Part shown: positions 12,886 to 20,713 of the stretch, in pieces | Layout of the letters: every line of letters begins with the position of its first letter | Numbering within the stretch: the first letter of the stretch is position 1 | Virus record (IMG/VR): IMGVR_UViG_3300049783_001738 | Location: 1-21,055 of that record | Source: a virus | Direction: 5' to 3' (one strand) | Length of the DNA: 21,055 nt | Translations under genes and position numbers: made by a program | The notes under the pieces: generated by a model | What the model was told of the DNA's origin: nothing | Seen by the model: only the letters and a program-made list of their open reading frames with translations | The model's database searches: none

Positions 12886-14124
12886 ATGGCTAAAATAACT
12901 AAACCTTTAACAAATACCGAAGTAAAACAGGCTAGAGCGAAAGAAAAGCCTTATAAGCTATTTGATGGCGCTGGCTTAGTGTTAAAGGTAAGAGTAAACG
13001 GCTCAAAATCTTGGTTGTTTATGTATAAGAAGCCATTCGTTACAAAACGTGCTGAATTAGTTTTTGGCATGTACCCGAGTATTACCCTAGCTGAAGCAAG
13101 AGAGTTAAGGACAACAGCAAACGAGTTATTGTCTAAGGATATTGATCCTAAAGAGCATAAAGACGAACTTAACCGCCAACAGCAAGAAACGCTAAGTAAT
13201 ACTTTTGAACAAGTAGCTGCTAATTGGTTTCAAGTTAAGAAAACAGAAATTAGCGCTGATTATGCTAAAGATTTATGGCGATCATTAGAATTACATATAT
13301 TTCCAGCGTTAGGCAAACACCCTATTAGCAAAATAACAGCTCCCCTAACAATTGATGTTATCAAACCCATAGCGGCAAAGGGTAGCCTTGAAACAGTTAA
13401 ACGACTCACACAGCGCCTAAATGAAATAATGAACTATGCGGTTAATACAGGGCTTATTCATGCTAGCCCATTAACAGGGATAAAAGCGGCATTTAAAAAA
13501 CCTGAAAAACATAATATGCCTACCCTTACCCCTGATCAATTACCTGAATTAATGAAAACGATTAGTTACGCCAGCATAAAAATAGTTACTCGCTGTTTAA
13601 TTGAATGGCAACTTCATACGATGGTTAGACCAAGTGAGGCAGCTGGCGCTAAATGGTCAGAAATAGATTTAGATAATAACCAATGGCTTATTCCTGCCGA
13701 ACGCATGAAAAAGAAACGTGATCACACTGTACCGCTAACAAAACAAACAATAGAACTATTAGAGCGGTTACAACCTATAAGCGGTCACAGAGAATACTTA
13801 TTTCCTGCCGATAGAGATCCAAAGAAACACGCTAACGAATCAACCGCAAACGCAGCACTAAAGCGTATGGGCTATCATAAAAAACTTGTTGCTCATGGTA
13901 TGCGAGCATTAGCCAGTACCACATTAAACGAACAAGGCTTTGACGGGGATGTAATTGAAGCGGCTCTAGCACATGTAGATAAAAACGAAGTTAGACGCGC
14001 TTATAACCGTGCTGAATATTTAGAGAGTAGACGTAAGTTGATGTACTGGTGGTCAGAGCATATTGAACAGGCTCAATCAGGGAAATGTAATAAATCTAAT
14101 AAGGGCTTAAAAGCCGTAGGTTAA
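12886..14124 (+). CDS. P4-family tyrosine integrase of the island
   Basis: This 412-residue protein is the standard length for P4-type integrases that target tRNA/tmRNA 3' ends. The N-terminal DUF4102-type arm-binding domain covers about residues 5-90 (KLFDGAGLVLKVRVNGSKSW, then YPSITLAEAR), the core-binding domain about 105-205, and the catalytic domain about 212-385. Catalytic residues are Arg248 (MVRPSEAAG), a lysine in MKKKRDH (274-280), His337-x-x-Arg340 (HGMRALAST), His363 and Tyr373. All are present, so it appears active. The ATG at 12886 has no ribosome site and is preceded by CCCCCT, so translation may be weak or leaderless. Confidence 0.92.
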   Translation: MAKITKPLTNTEVKQARAKEKPYKLFDGAGLVLKVRVNGSKSWLFMYKKPFVTKRAELVFGMYPSITLAEARELRTTANELLSKDIDPKEHKDELNRQQQETLSNTFEQVAANWFQVKKTEISADYAKDLWRSLELHIFPALGKHPISKITAPLTIDVIKPIAAKGSLETVKRLTQRLNEIMNYAVNTGLIHASPLTGIKAAFKKPEKHNMPTLTPDQLPELMKTISYASIKIVTRCLIEWQLHTMVRPSEAAGAKWSEIDLDNNQWLIPAERMKKKRDHTVPLTKQTIELLERLQPISGHREYLFPADRDPKKHANESTANAALKRMGYHKKLVAHGMRALASTTLNEQGFDGDVIEAALAHVDKNEVRRAYNRAEYLESRRKLMYWWSEHIEQAQSGKCNKSNKGLKAVG

Positions 14125-14167
14125 ATTAGTTGGGATAGCTTAAAACTGATCATTTTAAGTGAAAGGT

Positions 14168-14206
14168 ACTACCTCAGTACTTTCCCAATTCATTTATTGA
14201 GGTAGT
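14168..14206. promoter_or_regulatory. Inverted repeat before the 405-residue gene
   Basis: ACTACCTCA (14168-14176) and TGAGGTAGT (14198-14206) form a perfect 9-bp inverted repeat with a 21-nt loop, 15 bp before the ATG. It may be an operator or a hairpin in the leader. Confidence 0.4.
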
Positions 14207-14221
14207 GACAGAGGTTATCAC

Positions 14222-15439
14222 ATGAATAAATATCAAAAAGGATTTACACCAGAAGAAGCAGCTTTAATTGCTGTAAGTCTAGAATCGTATCGTACTTTAG
14301 ATAACGCAGAAAAACACATAGATGACGAACTTTGTTTAGGACATGTCACTCGCGTAACTGGTGAACAACTCAATGAAGCTATGGATATTATAAAAGCATT
14401 AAAAGAAGAAACTTGGCGGGCTCATGAATATGAACAGAGTAGCTCAAATCAAAGTAGCTGCTTAGAAATCTATATACCTATGTACAATCAAAAGTTTAAT
14501 GGTGTTTTCGATACTGATTATTCACAACTTACTAAAGCTAGTTTGGCTAAATGGTTTGAAGAAGTAGGCGAAGTAGACATAAGTAAGAAGTTTAAGGAGC
14601 CCGAAAAAGTTATTGCTATCAATCCTTTTAAGCAAGCCTATACAGCTGAACACGCAGCACTAATTTCTGTAGGATTAAATACTTACGACTCAATTGATTT
14701 AGCAATTGAAAGCTCTAGCTACCAAAGTGAGCTAATTGGTCAAGCACAACGGGAAGTTGAACGAGGCGGTGAATATACAGACTTTGAAGTCGATCCATTA
14801 CTTGAAGATGATTCTATTTCTAATGCTATAAATATTAAAGGAGCATTAATTGATGAAATAAAACTAGCTTACAAGTGGGAGGAGTTTAATTTAACTGCCC
14901 AAGACTATGCTGAAATTGGCATAAATCCAAATACTATAACTCCAAATTCCTACACTGATATTATTATTCATCAAGAAGCACTTAATGAAGATAAAAAAAT
15001 TAATTATTTTTCAACTCTTGTAACTAAGGAAAGTGTGGCTACTTGGCTATGGAATAATGGCCAATACAACTATGCGACAAATGTTCTTCCTAATATTGAA
15101 AGTCTACTCAAGGACAAACAGGTTGCTGAATCTAAAAGCACACAGCAATGGAATACTACAGCACAAAACACCAATAATAAGGAGCAGCCAACTAAAACAA
15201 CAAGAACTTCTGATTCAAGTTTAATTGATTCTCTAGGTATTATGGCTTGGATGCTGTCTAAGAAAATTGGTACATTTCAACATGGTAATAAACCAAATGC
15301 TAAACAGATAAAAGATCAAGTGGAAAATATCATCAATGAATTGAAATTAGATAACGAGGATAATAAATTAGAAGTGAGCAATTTAAATAAAGATATTTCA
15401 ACCGCTTTGAGGCAGCTAGAAGGAAGGTTTAAGCTTTAA
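14222..15439 (+). CDS. Unknown island protein with duplicated N-terminal module
   Basis: This is a 405-residue soluble protein. Two related modules start at about residues 7 and 138: GFTPEEAALIAVSLESYRTL and AYTAEHAALISVGLNTYDSI, each followed by an acidic region and a strand/helix part ending in SLAKWF and SVATWL. A polar linker (about 300-330) leads to a C-terminal helical domain (LGIMAWMLSKKI, then NKPNAKQIKDQV). This resembles a C-terminal domain that I recall from accessory proteins of other mobile elements, without known function. GAGG lies 8 nt before the ATG. It sits between the integrase and AlpA, where CP4-like elements keep regulatory genes. Confidence 0.7.
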   Translation: MNKYQKGFTPEEAALIAVSLESYRTLDNAEKHIDDELCLGHVTRVTGEQLNEAMDIIKALKEETWRAHEYEQSSSNQSSCLEIYIPMYNQKFNGVFDTDYSQLTKASLAKWFEEVGEVDISKKFKEPEKVIAINPFKQAYTAEHAALISVGLNTYDSIDLAIESSSYQSELIGQAQREVERGGEYTDFEVDPLLEDDSISNAINIKGALIDEIKLAYKWEEFNLTAQDYAEIGINPNTITPNSYTDIIIHQEALNEDKKINYFSTLVTKESVATWLWNNGQYNYATNVLPNIESLLKDKQVAESKSTQQWNTTAQNTNNKEQPTKTTRTSDSSLIDSLGIMAWMLSKKIGTFQHGNKPNAKQIKDQVENIINELKLDNEDNKLEVSNLNKDISTALRQLEGRFKL

Positions 15440-15443
15440 ACAT

Positions 15444-15480
15444 TTGGCTAGCCAAAGTCAGCCAAACAACTTTTTGGCTG
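15444..15480. promoter_or_regulatory. Cluster of TTGGCT/AGCCAA inverted motifs upstream of alpA-like gene
   Basis: TTGGCTAGCCAA (15444-15455) is a perfect 12-bp palindrome. CAGCCAAA and TTTGGCTG (15459-15466, 15473-15480) form an 8-bp hairpin with loop CAACTT. Four half-sites in 37 bp before an AlpA-type gene suggest an operator region. It could also act as a weak terminator of the preceding gene, but it has no T-run after it. Confidence 0.5.
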
Positions 15481-15544
15481 GCCACCATTCCTATTAGGTT
15501 TATCTATATTCTTTAAAAACTCAAACAACACAGAGAGTTTTTTT

Positions 15545-15808
15545 ATGAATACATATCAAGTTAAACAACAGCCAAGAATTTTGCGCCGCCCTGAAGTGCT
15601 AGAACTTACAGGATGGTCAAAAAGTACTTTATACAATCGTATTGAATCACAGCAATTCGTTAAATCCATATCTCTTGGCGAAAGAAGTATAGGGTTCATT
15701 TCTTATGAAGTTGATGCTGTTATTAAAGCCATGTTCGAAGAACAAACACCAGAACAAATCAAACAGCTTGTTTCAGAGCTAATTCAACAACGCAAAAAAA
15801 CGGCATAG
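15545..15808 (+). CDS. AlpA-family DNA-binding regulator
   Basis: This is an 87-residue protein. Residues 12-60 carry the AlpA (MerR-like excisionase fold) pattern: ILRRPEVLELTGWSKSTLYN as the helix-turn-helix, then a wing with SLGERSIGF and SYEVDAVI. The C-terminal tail is a glutamine/lysine-rich helix. In CP4-57 AlpA activates integrase/excisionase expression and so triggers excision; the same role is likely here. AGAGAG precedes the ATG inside a small AAAACTC...GAGTTTT hairpin. It is 8 nt upstream of the next gene, so the two form an operon. Confidence 0.85.
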   Translation: MNTYQVKQQPRILRRPEVLELTGWSKSTLYNRIESQQFVKSISLGERSIGFISYEVDAVIKAMFEEQTPEQIKQLVSELIQQRKKTA

Positions 15809-15816
15809 GGGGCAAC

Positions 15817-16251
15817 ATGGATAATATATTATTTACCGCCCCTGATGGCGCACTACCTGAAATAACCAGCCCTGCTTATGAGTTGCTTTTAATTCTATCT
15901 GATACCAGTAAACACGCTAGAGATCACCTGTGTAATGAACTAGGTGGTGGCTTTAGAGCCTATCTACAACAGTTAACAGGTGAGTATTATCAGCACTGGC
16001 TCATTCATACTGAACAAGGTGAGTTTAACAATAAAAAGCAAACATTCTATTATCTAGATGAGCGGCACTTCTCATGTGACTGGGAGCAAGACAAAGATGC
16101 GCGAACCATTGCCCGAAAGCAATATAAAGACCGTTCATACTATGGTACTAAAAACGCTGTGAAACGCCTTGAACAAGCGAAGCAAGAAAAAGCCGAGGCT
16201 GACGAGGAGTATAAGCAGCGAATAGAAAATAAAAAGCCCACAGAGGATTAA
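15817..16251 (+). CDS. Unknown small protein in the alpA operon
   Basis: This is a 144-residue protein. Residues 1-80 are mixed helix/strand with conserved-looking aromatic and histidine residues (YQHWLIHTEQGEF, DERHFSCDW). Residues 92-144 are highly charged and likely form a coiled helix (RLEQAKQEKAEADEEYKQRI). A strong AGGGGG site precedes ATG 15817, and the gene follows alpA by 8 nt. It ends where the repeat-rich gap starts, just before the Rep gene, so a role in replication control or as a Rep partner is conceivable. No family was recognised. Confidence 0.65.
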   Translation: MDNILFTAPDGALPEITSPAYELLLILSDTSKHARDHLCNELGGGFRAYLQQLTGEYYQHWLIHTEQGEFNNKKQTFYYLDERHFSCDWEQDKDARTIARKQYKDRSYYGTKNAVKRLEQAKQEKAEADEEYKQRIENKKPTED

Positions 16252-16552
16252 CAAAGTAGGCTTTCGTTTAAACTGGCTAGTGGGTAAGTTTTGCGGCTAA
16301 ACCACTAGCCTACAACAAGAGTATAACTAACTTAACAGCTTTTCAAAAGTTAGTAGTTACATACCTGTTAAACACTACCCTGTATAAATTGATTCTTATT
16401 AACCGCTATTTACAGGTTTCTTACCCTTAAAATAATGGTGTTATACAATCAAGACAATATAACTACTAGTATTAGACAGGTAAGTAATAACTAACTTTGA
16501 ACTAGGTAATTAATAATATCCTTTAGCGTTATCTTAGTTATTAAACTATCTA
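16252..16552. other. Repeat-rich non-coding region, candidate replication origin of the island
   Basis: There is no gene here. It holds a perfect 9-bp hairpin GGCTAGTGG / CCACTAGCC (about 16,276-16,311) and an 8-bp inverted repeat ACTAACTT / AAGTTAGT (about 16,327-16,353). It also holds TAACTAACTT as a direct repeat (about 16,325 and 16,488) and ACAGGT in both orientations (about 16,363, 16,409 and 16,474). It lies directly before an HUH Rep gene, which is where a rolling-circle origin would be expected. The origin assignment is inference. Confidence 0.45.
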
Positions 16553-17113
16553 ATGGCATATATCACCAAAGACAAAGCAATAACAATAAACGGCCAAACG
16601 TGGTGGGTGAACTCTCATGGAAGTGGGTTAATTACGCACGCCATAAAATCAATGATTAACCAAGTTAATGCCATGTTAAGCCACCATAGTAAAATTCATA
16701 TAATACGGTTTGATCTGAGAGTTTATGAATACACCGAAAATAACGGCATTATTACGGCATTTAATCGCAGATTACATAAATGGCTTAAGCGTAAATACAA
16801 TTTAAAGCGTGTCGGTTTTATATGGTGTAGAGAGTTGGAAACAGCGAAACAACAGCACTATCACTATGCGTTAATGATCGATGGTCACAAGGTTAACTAT
16901 CCTGATGAAGTAAACAAAAAGGTCAAAGAGATATGGCGGCAATTAGACGGCTCTGAATACTTTCCTAAGAACTGCTATTACAACATTAAAAGAAATGATT
17001 ACGAAACGATTCAGGCGGCTATCTGGCGCATATCTTATTTAGCTAAAGCGCGAGGTAAAGGTTATAAACCAGATCAAACTAAGAACTATGGAACAAGTAG
17101 GATTAAGGCTTAA
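16553..17113 (+). CDS. HUH Rep-like protein, YagK/YfjJ C-terminal (inovirus Gp2) family
   Basis: This is a 186-residue protein. Motif 1 is IIRFDLRVY (50-58), motif 2 is the HUH-type HYHYAL with His102 and His104, and motif 3 is ISYLAKARGKG with Tyr162 and Lys165, all in the order of single-tyrosine rolling-circle initiators. The family occurs in inoviruses and in CP4-57/CP4-6-type elements (YfjJ, YagK). It may start replication of the excised island. The ATG has no clear ribosome site and follows the repeat-rich gap. A short N-terminus of about 45 residues before motif 1 is usual for this group. Confidence 0.8.
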   Translation: MAYITKDKAITINGQTWWVNSHGSGLITHAIKSMINQVNAMLSHHSKIHIIRFDLRVYEYTENNGIITAFNRRLHKWLKRKYNLKRVGFIWCRELETAKQQHYHYALMIDGHKVNYPDEVNKKVKEIWRQLDGSEYFPKNCYYNIKRNDYETIQAAIWRISYLAKARGKGYKPDQTKNYGTSRIKA

Positions 17114-17177
17114 AAATAATGACAATAAGCCGTAAATACCGAAACAATACGGGTTATATATCTAGAATAAAAATATC

Positions 17178-17255
17178 TATAATGGTAGACTCCGCGACAA
17201 TTAATAGGCTATAACATTAATGTTAGACTAATTTAAAATCATCCACGGAGGATAT
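17178..17255 (+). promoter_or_regulatory. Promoter and palindromic operator of the Panacea pair
   Basis: A consensus -10 box TATAAT lies at 17178-17183 with only weak -35 similarity. A perfect 14-bp palindrome TAACATTAATGTTA follows at 17212-17225, then a strong GGAGG ribosome site at 17247-17251, 4 nt before ATG 17256. Palindrome placement fits autoregulation of a toxin-antitoxin operon. Confidence 0.55.
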
Positions 17256-17690
17256 ATGGCCAATTTACAAGATGTTGCTAAGTGCTTCCTTTGTTTGGAT
17301 GAAGCTAATAGCGGAGACGGTATATCAAATCTCAAGTTACAAAAATTAGTTTACTACGCTCAAGGTTTTTATAGCGCTTTATTTGACAAAGCCCTTTTCA
17401 GCAACTCAATTTCAGCATGGGCACACGGTCCTGTAGTAGATGAATTGTATCAAAATTATAAATGTTATGGACGTGATCACATACCAGTACCAACAGACTT
17501 TATGATTGACTCGTTAACTAAAGATGAATACGAATTAATAGAAGAAGTTTTTGATATATACGGGCAATACTCTGCTTGGAAATTACGGAATATGACTCAC
17601 GAAGAATCTCCTTGGCTTGCTCATGAGGCTCAAGCAGATGTAATTCCTCTATCTGAGATAACAGAGTTCTTCAAAAATAAAATTAATTGA
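17256..17690 (+). CDS. Panacea-domain antitoxin (DUF4065/GepA-SocA type)
   Basis: This is a 144-residue protein. The Panacea pattern covers most of it: ISNLKLQKLVYYAQGF at residues 23-38, AWAHGPVVDELY at 54-65, and SAWKLRNMTHEESPW at 106-120. Panacea proteins are antitoxins that pair with many unrelated toxins. It has a strong ribosome site and its own palindromic promoter. The next gene starts 2 nt after its stop, which suits a two-gene toxin-antitoxin operon with the antitoxin first. The family assignment is strong; neutralising activity here is inferred. Confidence 0.85.
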   Translation: MANLQDVAKCFLCLDEANSGDGISNLKLQKLVYYAQGFYSALFDKALFSNSISAWAHGPVVDELYQNYKCYGRDHIPVPTDFMIDSLTKDEYELIEEVFDIYGQYSAWKLRNMTHEESPWLAHEAQADVIPLSEITEFFKNKIN

Positions 17691-17692
17691 TC

Positions 17693-18100
17693 ATGGGCCG
17701 AATAAAAAAGGATACAGGCAAACAAGGAAAAAGCGTAACAGTCCAACAGCCTATTGATTACAACTCCAAAGTCCCTGTATTTTCACTCGAAAAAATACAA
17801 CAAGGGAAATATTGTTTATCCAGTCTAGATAAAGATCATAAATCAATGTTTGCCGACTCTATATTTAGGAGAAAGGCACTAACTTGGAAAGAAATAACAC
17901 AAGCACCTAAACATGGGCTTGGAACGGAAAAAATCCCAAAAAAATCTATTAAAGCTCCTACTCCTAAGTTTATTACTGAGGATTTAGAAGAATACTTGGT
18001 CTTTCGATATAACGGAAAAGCACCTATGGTCGGCTATAGGCAAAGAGACGTATTTTTTGTTTTATGGTTTGATCATGACTTTACGCTGTATAAGCACTAA
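17693..18100 (+). CDS. Candidate toxin partner of the Panacea antitoxin
   Basis: This is a 135-residue protein from ATG 17693; an in-frame TTG at 17687 would overlap the antitoxin stop. The N-terminus is basic and probably flexible (GRIKKDTGKQGKS). The core runs through FSLEKIQ, FADSIFRRKALTWKEI, PKHGLGTEKIP, then a strand-rich end (EEYLVFRYNGKAPMVGYR, VFFVLWFDHDFTLYKH). The closing motif ending in aspartate-rich FTLY(K/D)H belongs to a widespread uncharacterised family that I recall beside Panacea genes. No membrane segment or ToxSAS motif is seen. The toxin role is inferred from operon position. Confidence 0.6.
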   Translation: MGRIKKDTGKQGKSVTVQQPIDYNSKVPVFSLEKIQQGKYCLSSLDKDHKSMFADSIFRRKALTWKEITQAPKHGLGTEKIPKKSIKAPTPKFITEDLEEYLVFRYNGKAPMVGYRQRDVFFVLWFDHDFTLYKH

Positions 18101-18161
18101 AAATATAGATCAATTATCGTAGATTCAATAAATACTTTTTTTTCGTACAAGAAATTACCAC

Positions 18162-18583
18162 ATGAATTTAAAACCACTATTAATACTAATGACTATTTTC
18201 CTTTCTTTTAGTGTTAGCGCAAAAGATAAAAGTTATGGTGACATTAAAGTATTAGAAGTAACTAGCATCTACGATGGTGATACATTCAGAGCAAATATTG
18301 AAGGTTATCCAGCAAACATATGTCTATTCGTATAAATGGCATTGATACACCTGAATTAAGAGGTAAATGTGCCAAAGATAAGCAACTAGCAAGGAAAGCA
18401 AAACAATTCACTGTAGAGCATTTGAGAGCCGCTAAAAGCATTACCTTGAAGAATATTAAACGTGGAAAGTATTTTAGATTGATAGCAGATGTTTATATAG
18501 ATGGTATCAGCTTAGGTGATCTATTAATTAGATATGAGCATGCTGTAAAGTACATAGGAAAAACCAAGAAACAATGGTGTTAA
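18162..18583 (+). pseudogene. Secreted SNase-family thermonuclease, frameshifted
   Basis: ATG 18162 opens a frame with signal peptide MNLKPLLILMTIFLSFSVSA, then VTSIYDGDTFR, and stops at about 18,336. From about 18,314 the second frame carries the remainder: SIRINGIDTPELRGKC, GKYFRLIADVYIDG and a closing KKQWC. Together they hold the staphylococcal-nuclease active-site motifs DGDT, R-x-x-GIDTPE and the later KYFR arginine, split across two frames. The gap at YPAN/KHMSIR lacks a few residues usual there, so a short deletion of a length not divisible by three is likely. A fragment from ATG 18320 lacks the first catalytic motif. As read, no active secreted nuclease can be made. Confidence 0.75.
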
Positions 18584-18588
18584 CTCAT

Positions 18589-19095
18589 TTATTTTTCATA
18601 GGTGTTTTTAATAACTCTTTGGCCTCTAGTTTTATTAATGGTTTTCATGTTTTTCTTATAAATGAGACCACCAAAGACAACTAGCCATAAACCTATGGGA
18701 AGCTGATTGTGAGGAGGATTCTCCATAATAACGGCTCTAAATAGAAAAAATAGCCCTACAGTTAGCATAATAGTTATGAGTAATATTGCTATACATTCAC
18801 CACCAGTTAAGTTCCACGCTTTAATTGTAAATTGCGATAGTCCATCTTCAATAAATTCACTTACCTTGAAAAGCAATGGTATGCCGATTACAAAGCAAAT
18901 AGCGATAAGTAATAATGGTATAAAAGGAGTGATTGAATCCCAAGAGTTATAAATAAGATAACCTATTCCAACTATGGCTGTAATTATAATGGTACCGATA
19001 ATTGCTAGAACACCCCACCCAATAATATTGCGCCAATAATTCAATATTATTACCGCTAATATGACTCCTAAAGCAATTTCAATTATAAGCATCAT
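18589..19095 (-). CDS. Multi-span membrane protein, unknown
   Basis: This 168-residue protein is very hydrophobic, with about five membrane segments: residues 2-20, 25-48, 56-75, 103-122 and 132-146. It ends in a basic cytoplasmic tail (KKNMKTINKTRGQRVIKN). The start has AAAGGA upstream; ATG 19092 directly after it is equally possible. It converges on the broken nuclease gene with 5 nt between the stops and is the only minus-strand gene of the island, so it is probably an independent cargo gene. A membrane immunity or small effector role cannot be excluded, but nothing specific is visible. Confidence 0.6.
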   Translation of the reverse strand: MMLIIEIALGVILAVIILNYWRNIIGWGVLAIIGTIIITAIVGIGYLIYNSWDSITPFIPLLLIAICFVIGIPLLFKVSEFIEDGLSQFTIKAWNLTGGECIAILLITIMLTVGLFFLFRAVIMENPPHNQLPIGLWLVVFGGLIYKKNMKTINKTRGQRVIKNTYEK

Positions 19096-19378
19096 AAATC
19101 CTTTGTATTATTATGAGTTGGACTAAAAATTATGGTAAACAGTTTCAACTTTACAAAAATCATCTAAGAATAGGGAGGTGAATTTTTTTATCATTAGAAA
19201 CTAGATACTAATTAGAAGTTTATAATACGACATCAAACTATAAAATGCTGGTGATTAATCATAAACATAGGCTATTAGTGGGTTATTTAAGGGCTCTTAA
19301 TTATTTATTATGTAAATACCACGCTAGGTTAAATATTATCTACTACACTTAAAGTTCACTCAGCAAGGAACGCTAACG

Positions 19379-19600
19379 ATGCCAAATAATCAAAGACCGC
19401 CTTACATACTCGTTAAAACTTGGTTAGATATTTATTACAGCCAACAAACACCAGAACACAAAGAGGCTCAAGTAGTTGTTGAAGCCTTGATACTGAAAAA
19501 CTTCTATTCAGTTTATGAAGCGGAGATGTATCTTTTTCAATTAGAACGACCTAAAGCTGCGCAACAAATTACTGCGCACTACGCAAATGCGCAATCCTAA
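19379..19600 (+). CDS. Small unknown island protein
   Basis: This 73-residue, helix-rich protein has repeated tyrosine and glutamine (LVKTWLDIYYSQQTPEHKEA) and no membrane segment or recognised domain. AAGGA lies about 11 nt before ATG 19379. It stands alone between a 283-bp AT-rich gap (19,096-19,378, in which I see no gene) and a short gap with a minus-strand hairpin. Compact helical proteins of this size are common regulators in satellites, but no helix-turn-helix is evident. Confidence 0.5.
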   Translation: MPNNQRPPYILVKTWLDIYYSQQTPEHKEAQVVVEALILKNFYSVYEAEMYLFQLERPKAAQQITAHYANAQS

Positions 19601-19609
19601 TTTTTAAGC

Positions 19610-19645
19610 AAAAAAAACGCGCTTACTTGTTGCCAAGAAACGCGT
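19610..19645 (-). terminator. Terminator-like hairpin on the minus strand
   Basis: On the minus strand ACGCG pairs with CGCGT, with an inner CTTG-GCAA-CAAG stem, followed by eight T. No minus-strand gene is visible to the right of it, so it may stop antisense or incoming transcription. On the plus strand it has no T-run. Confidence 0.4.
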
Positions 19646-19788
19646 ATAAACATGAAACACTAAGGGAATAACATAACTATTAAGTGAGAGTGTCAATTAT
19701 CAAATTAGTTCCATTAATTTAAGTCATTAATTAAAAATATTTCTTATAACCTGATGTTAAGTTAAGCCTGTTTTTCGCACAAGATAAA

Positions 19789-20067
19789 ATGATACAATGT
19801 AAACTTATCATTACAGTGATGGCTTTTAACATGAAAACAGCTAACAAAACACCTACCAGTAAATACATGAGTGGCGATATTAGGCATTTAATTAACCAAG
19901 CCATTCAGGATGAATTGCTTAAACTACCAAGCACACTAGCAGAAATTAAAGACCCTATTCAAAGGTTAAACTTCTTAACGAAACTTATGCCTTTTGTATG
20001 TGCGCCTATTAAACAAGTTGGCGTTATTACCGCACGTAGAGAAGTGGGCGAAGAAAATATTTCTTAA
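19789..20067 (+). CDS. Small unknown protein preceding the zinc-ribbon gene
   Basis: This is a 92-residue frame from ATG 19789; ATG 19819 and ATG 19831 (MKTANKTPTS) are alternative starts, and none has a clear ribosome site. The body is helical: DIRHLINQAIQDELLKLPST, then LAEIKDPIQRLNFLTKLMPF, then a proline-marked tail. The pattern DELLKLPSTL followed by a DPxxRLxFLxKLxPF helix is one I have seen in small phage and island proteins of unknown function. It lies 25 nt (20 nt to the earlier ATG) before the zinc-ribbon gene, with which it is probably co-transcribed. Confidence 0.6.
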   Translation: MIQCKLIITVMAFNMKTANKTPTSKYMSGDIRHLINQAIQDELLKLPSTLAEIKDPIQRLNFLTKLMPFVCAPIKQVGVITARREVGEENIS

Positions 20068-20092
20068 CTTTAACTTCTTGGAGTAAATGACA

Positions 20093-20713
20093 ATGCCAAA
20101 AGGCCATCATTACGGCAGAACGCAAACAAGGGCTTATACTGGTGAGTATCATCGCTTATATGCCAACATATTTAAGTCTTTACTCACTACCCCACTAGGT
20201 AGTTATTCAATCAATTCAGAATATCTTAGTGATAATCATCAACAGCTAACCTTAAAAGAAAATGAAAATGGCGTTCGTTATGTAACATTCACTATAAACG
20301 AGAAGCCGCACCAAATAGCCTTAAAGCTCGATAATCGGAGCGCAAGCAGTAAACTATATATCACTTGCCCATACTGCCAAAAACAACGCCAGAGCCTTTA
20401 TGCGGTTAAATACGCCTATGGTTGCCGTAAATGTATCGGCTTACACTACGCCAGCCAAAGTGAGCGCCCACAAGAAAGACTTATGAGGCGCATTAGAAAT
20501 CTTAGAAAAGAGTTATGGGGTTATGATTGGCCTGACGCTAACAATATGTTTGAACAGGTTGTTGACTGGCCCAAGCCTAAAGCGATGCGTTGGAAAACAT
20601 TTGAACAAAAGCGAAATAAGATAATCGAGTTAGAAAAGAGATATTGGCCTATGGCTATTACTCAAATGAAAACAACTTTTGGTGATCACTTTATGGCTGA
20701 ACATAATAATTAA
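20093..20713 (+). CDS. Zinc-ribbon protein of mobile elements
   Basis: This is a 206-residue protein from ATG 20093, which has GGAG 9 nt upstream; ATG 20087 is only 3 nt from that site. A four-cysteine zinc ribbon lies at Cys92/Cys95 (CPYC) and Cys111/Cys114 (CRKC), followed by GLHYASQSE and a basic arginine-rich helix (ERLMRRIRNLRKEL). The arrangement CPxC...CxxC-GLxYxSQ is frequent in unnamed phage and plasmid proteins and suggests nucleic-acid binding. It is the last gene of the island. No function is known to me. Confidence 0.65.
   Translation: MPKGHHYGRTQTRAYTGEYHRLYANIFKSLLTTPLGSYSINSEYLSDNHQQLTLKENENGVRYVTFTINEKPHQIALKLDNRSASSKLYITCPYCQKQRQSLYAVKYAYGCRKCIGLHYASQSERPQERLMRRIRNLRKELWGYDWPDANNMFEQVVDWPKPKAMRWKTFEQKRNKIIELEKRYWPMAITQMKTTFGDHFMAEHNN

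Noticed and set aside
15033-15224. Plus-strand 63-codon frame inside the 405-residue gene
   Set aside because: It is a different frame of a clearly coding region, without a start signal or motif.
19113-19181. 22-codon frame beginning MSWTKNYGKQ followed by a strong GGGAGGTGA ribosome-like site
   Set aside because: It has no ribosome site of its own, and the strong site is followed only by an 8-codon GTG frame, so neither can be supported as a gene.
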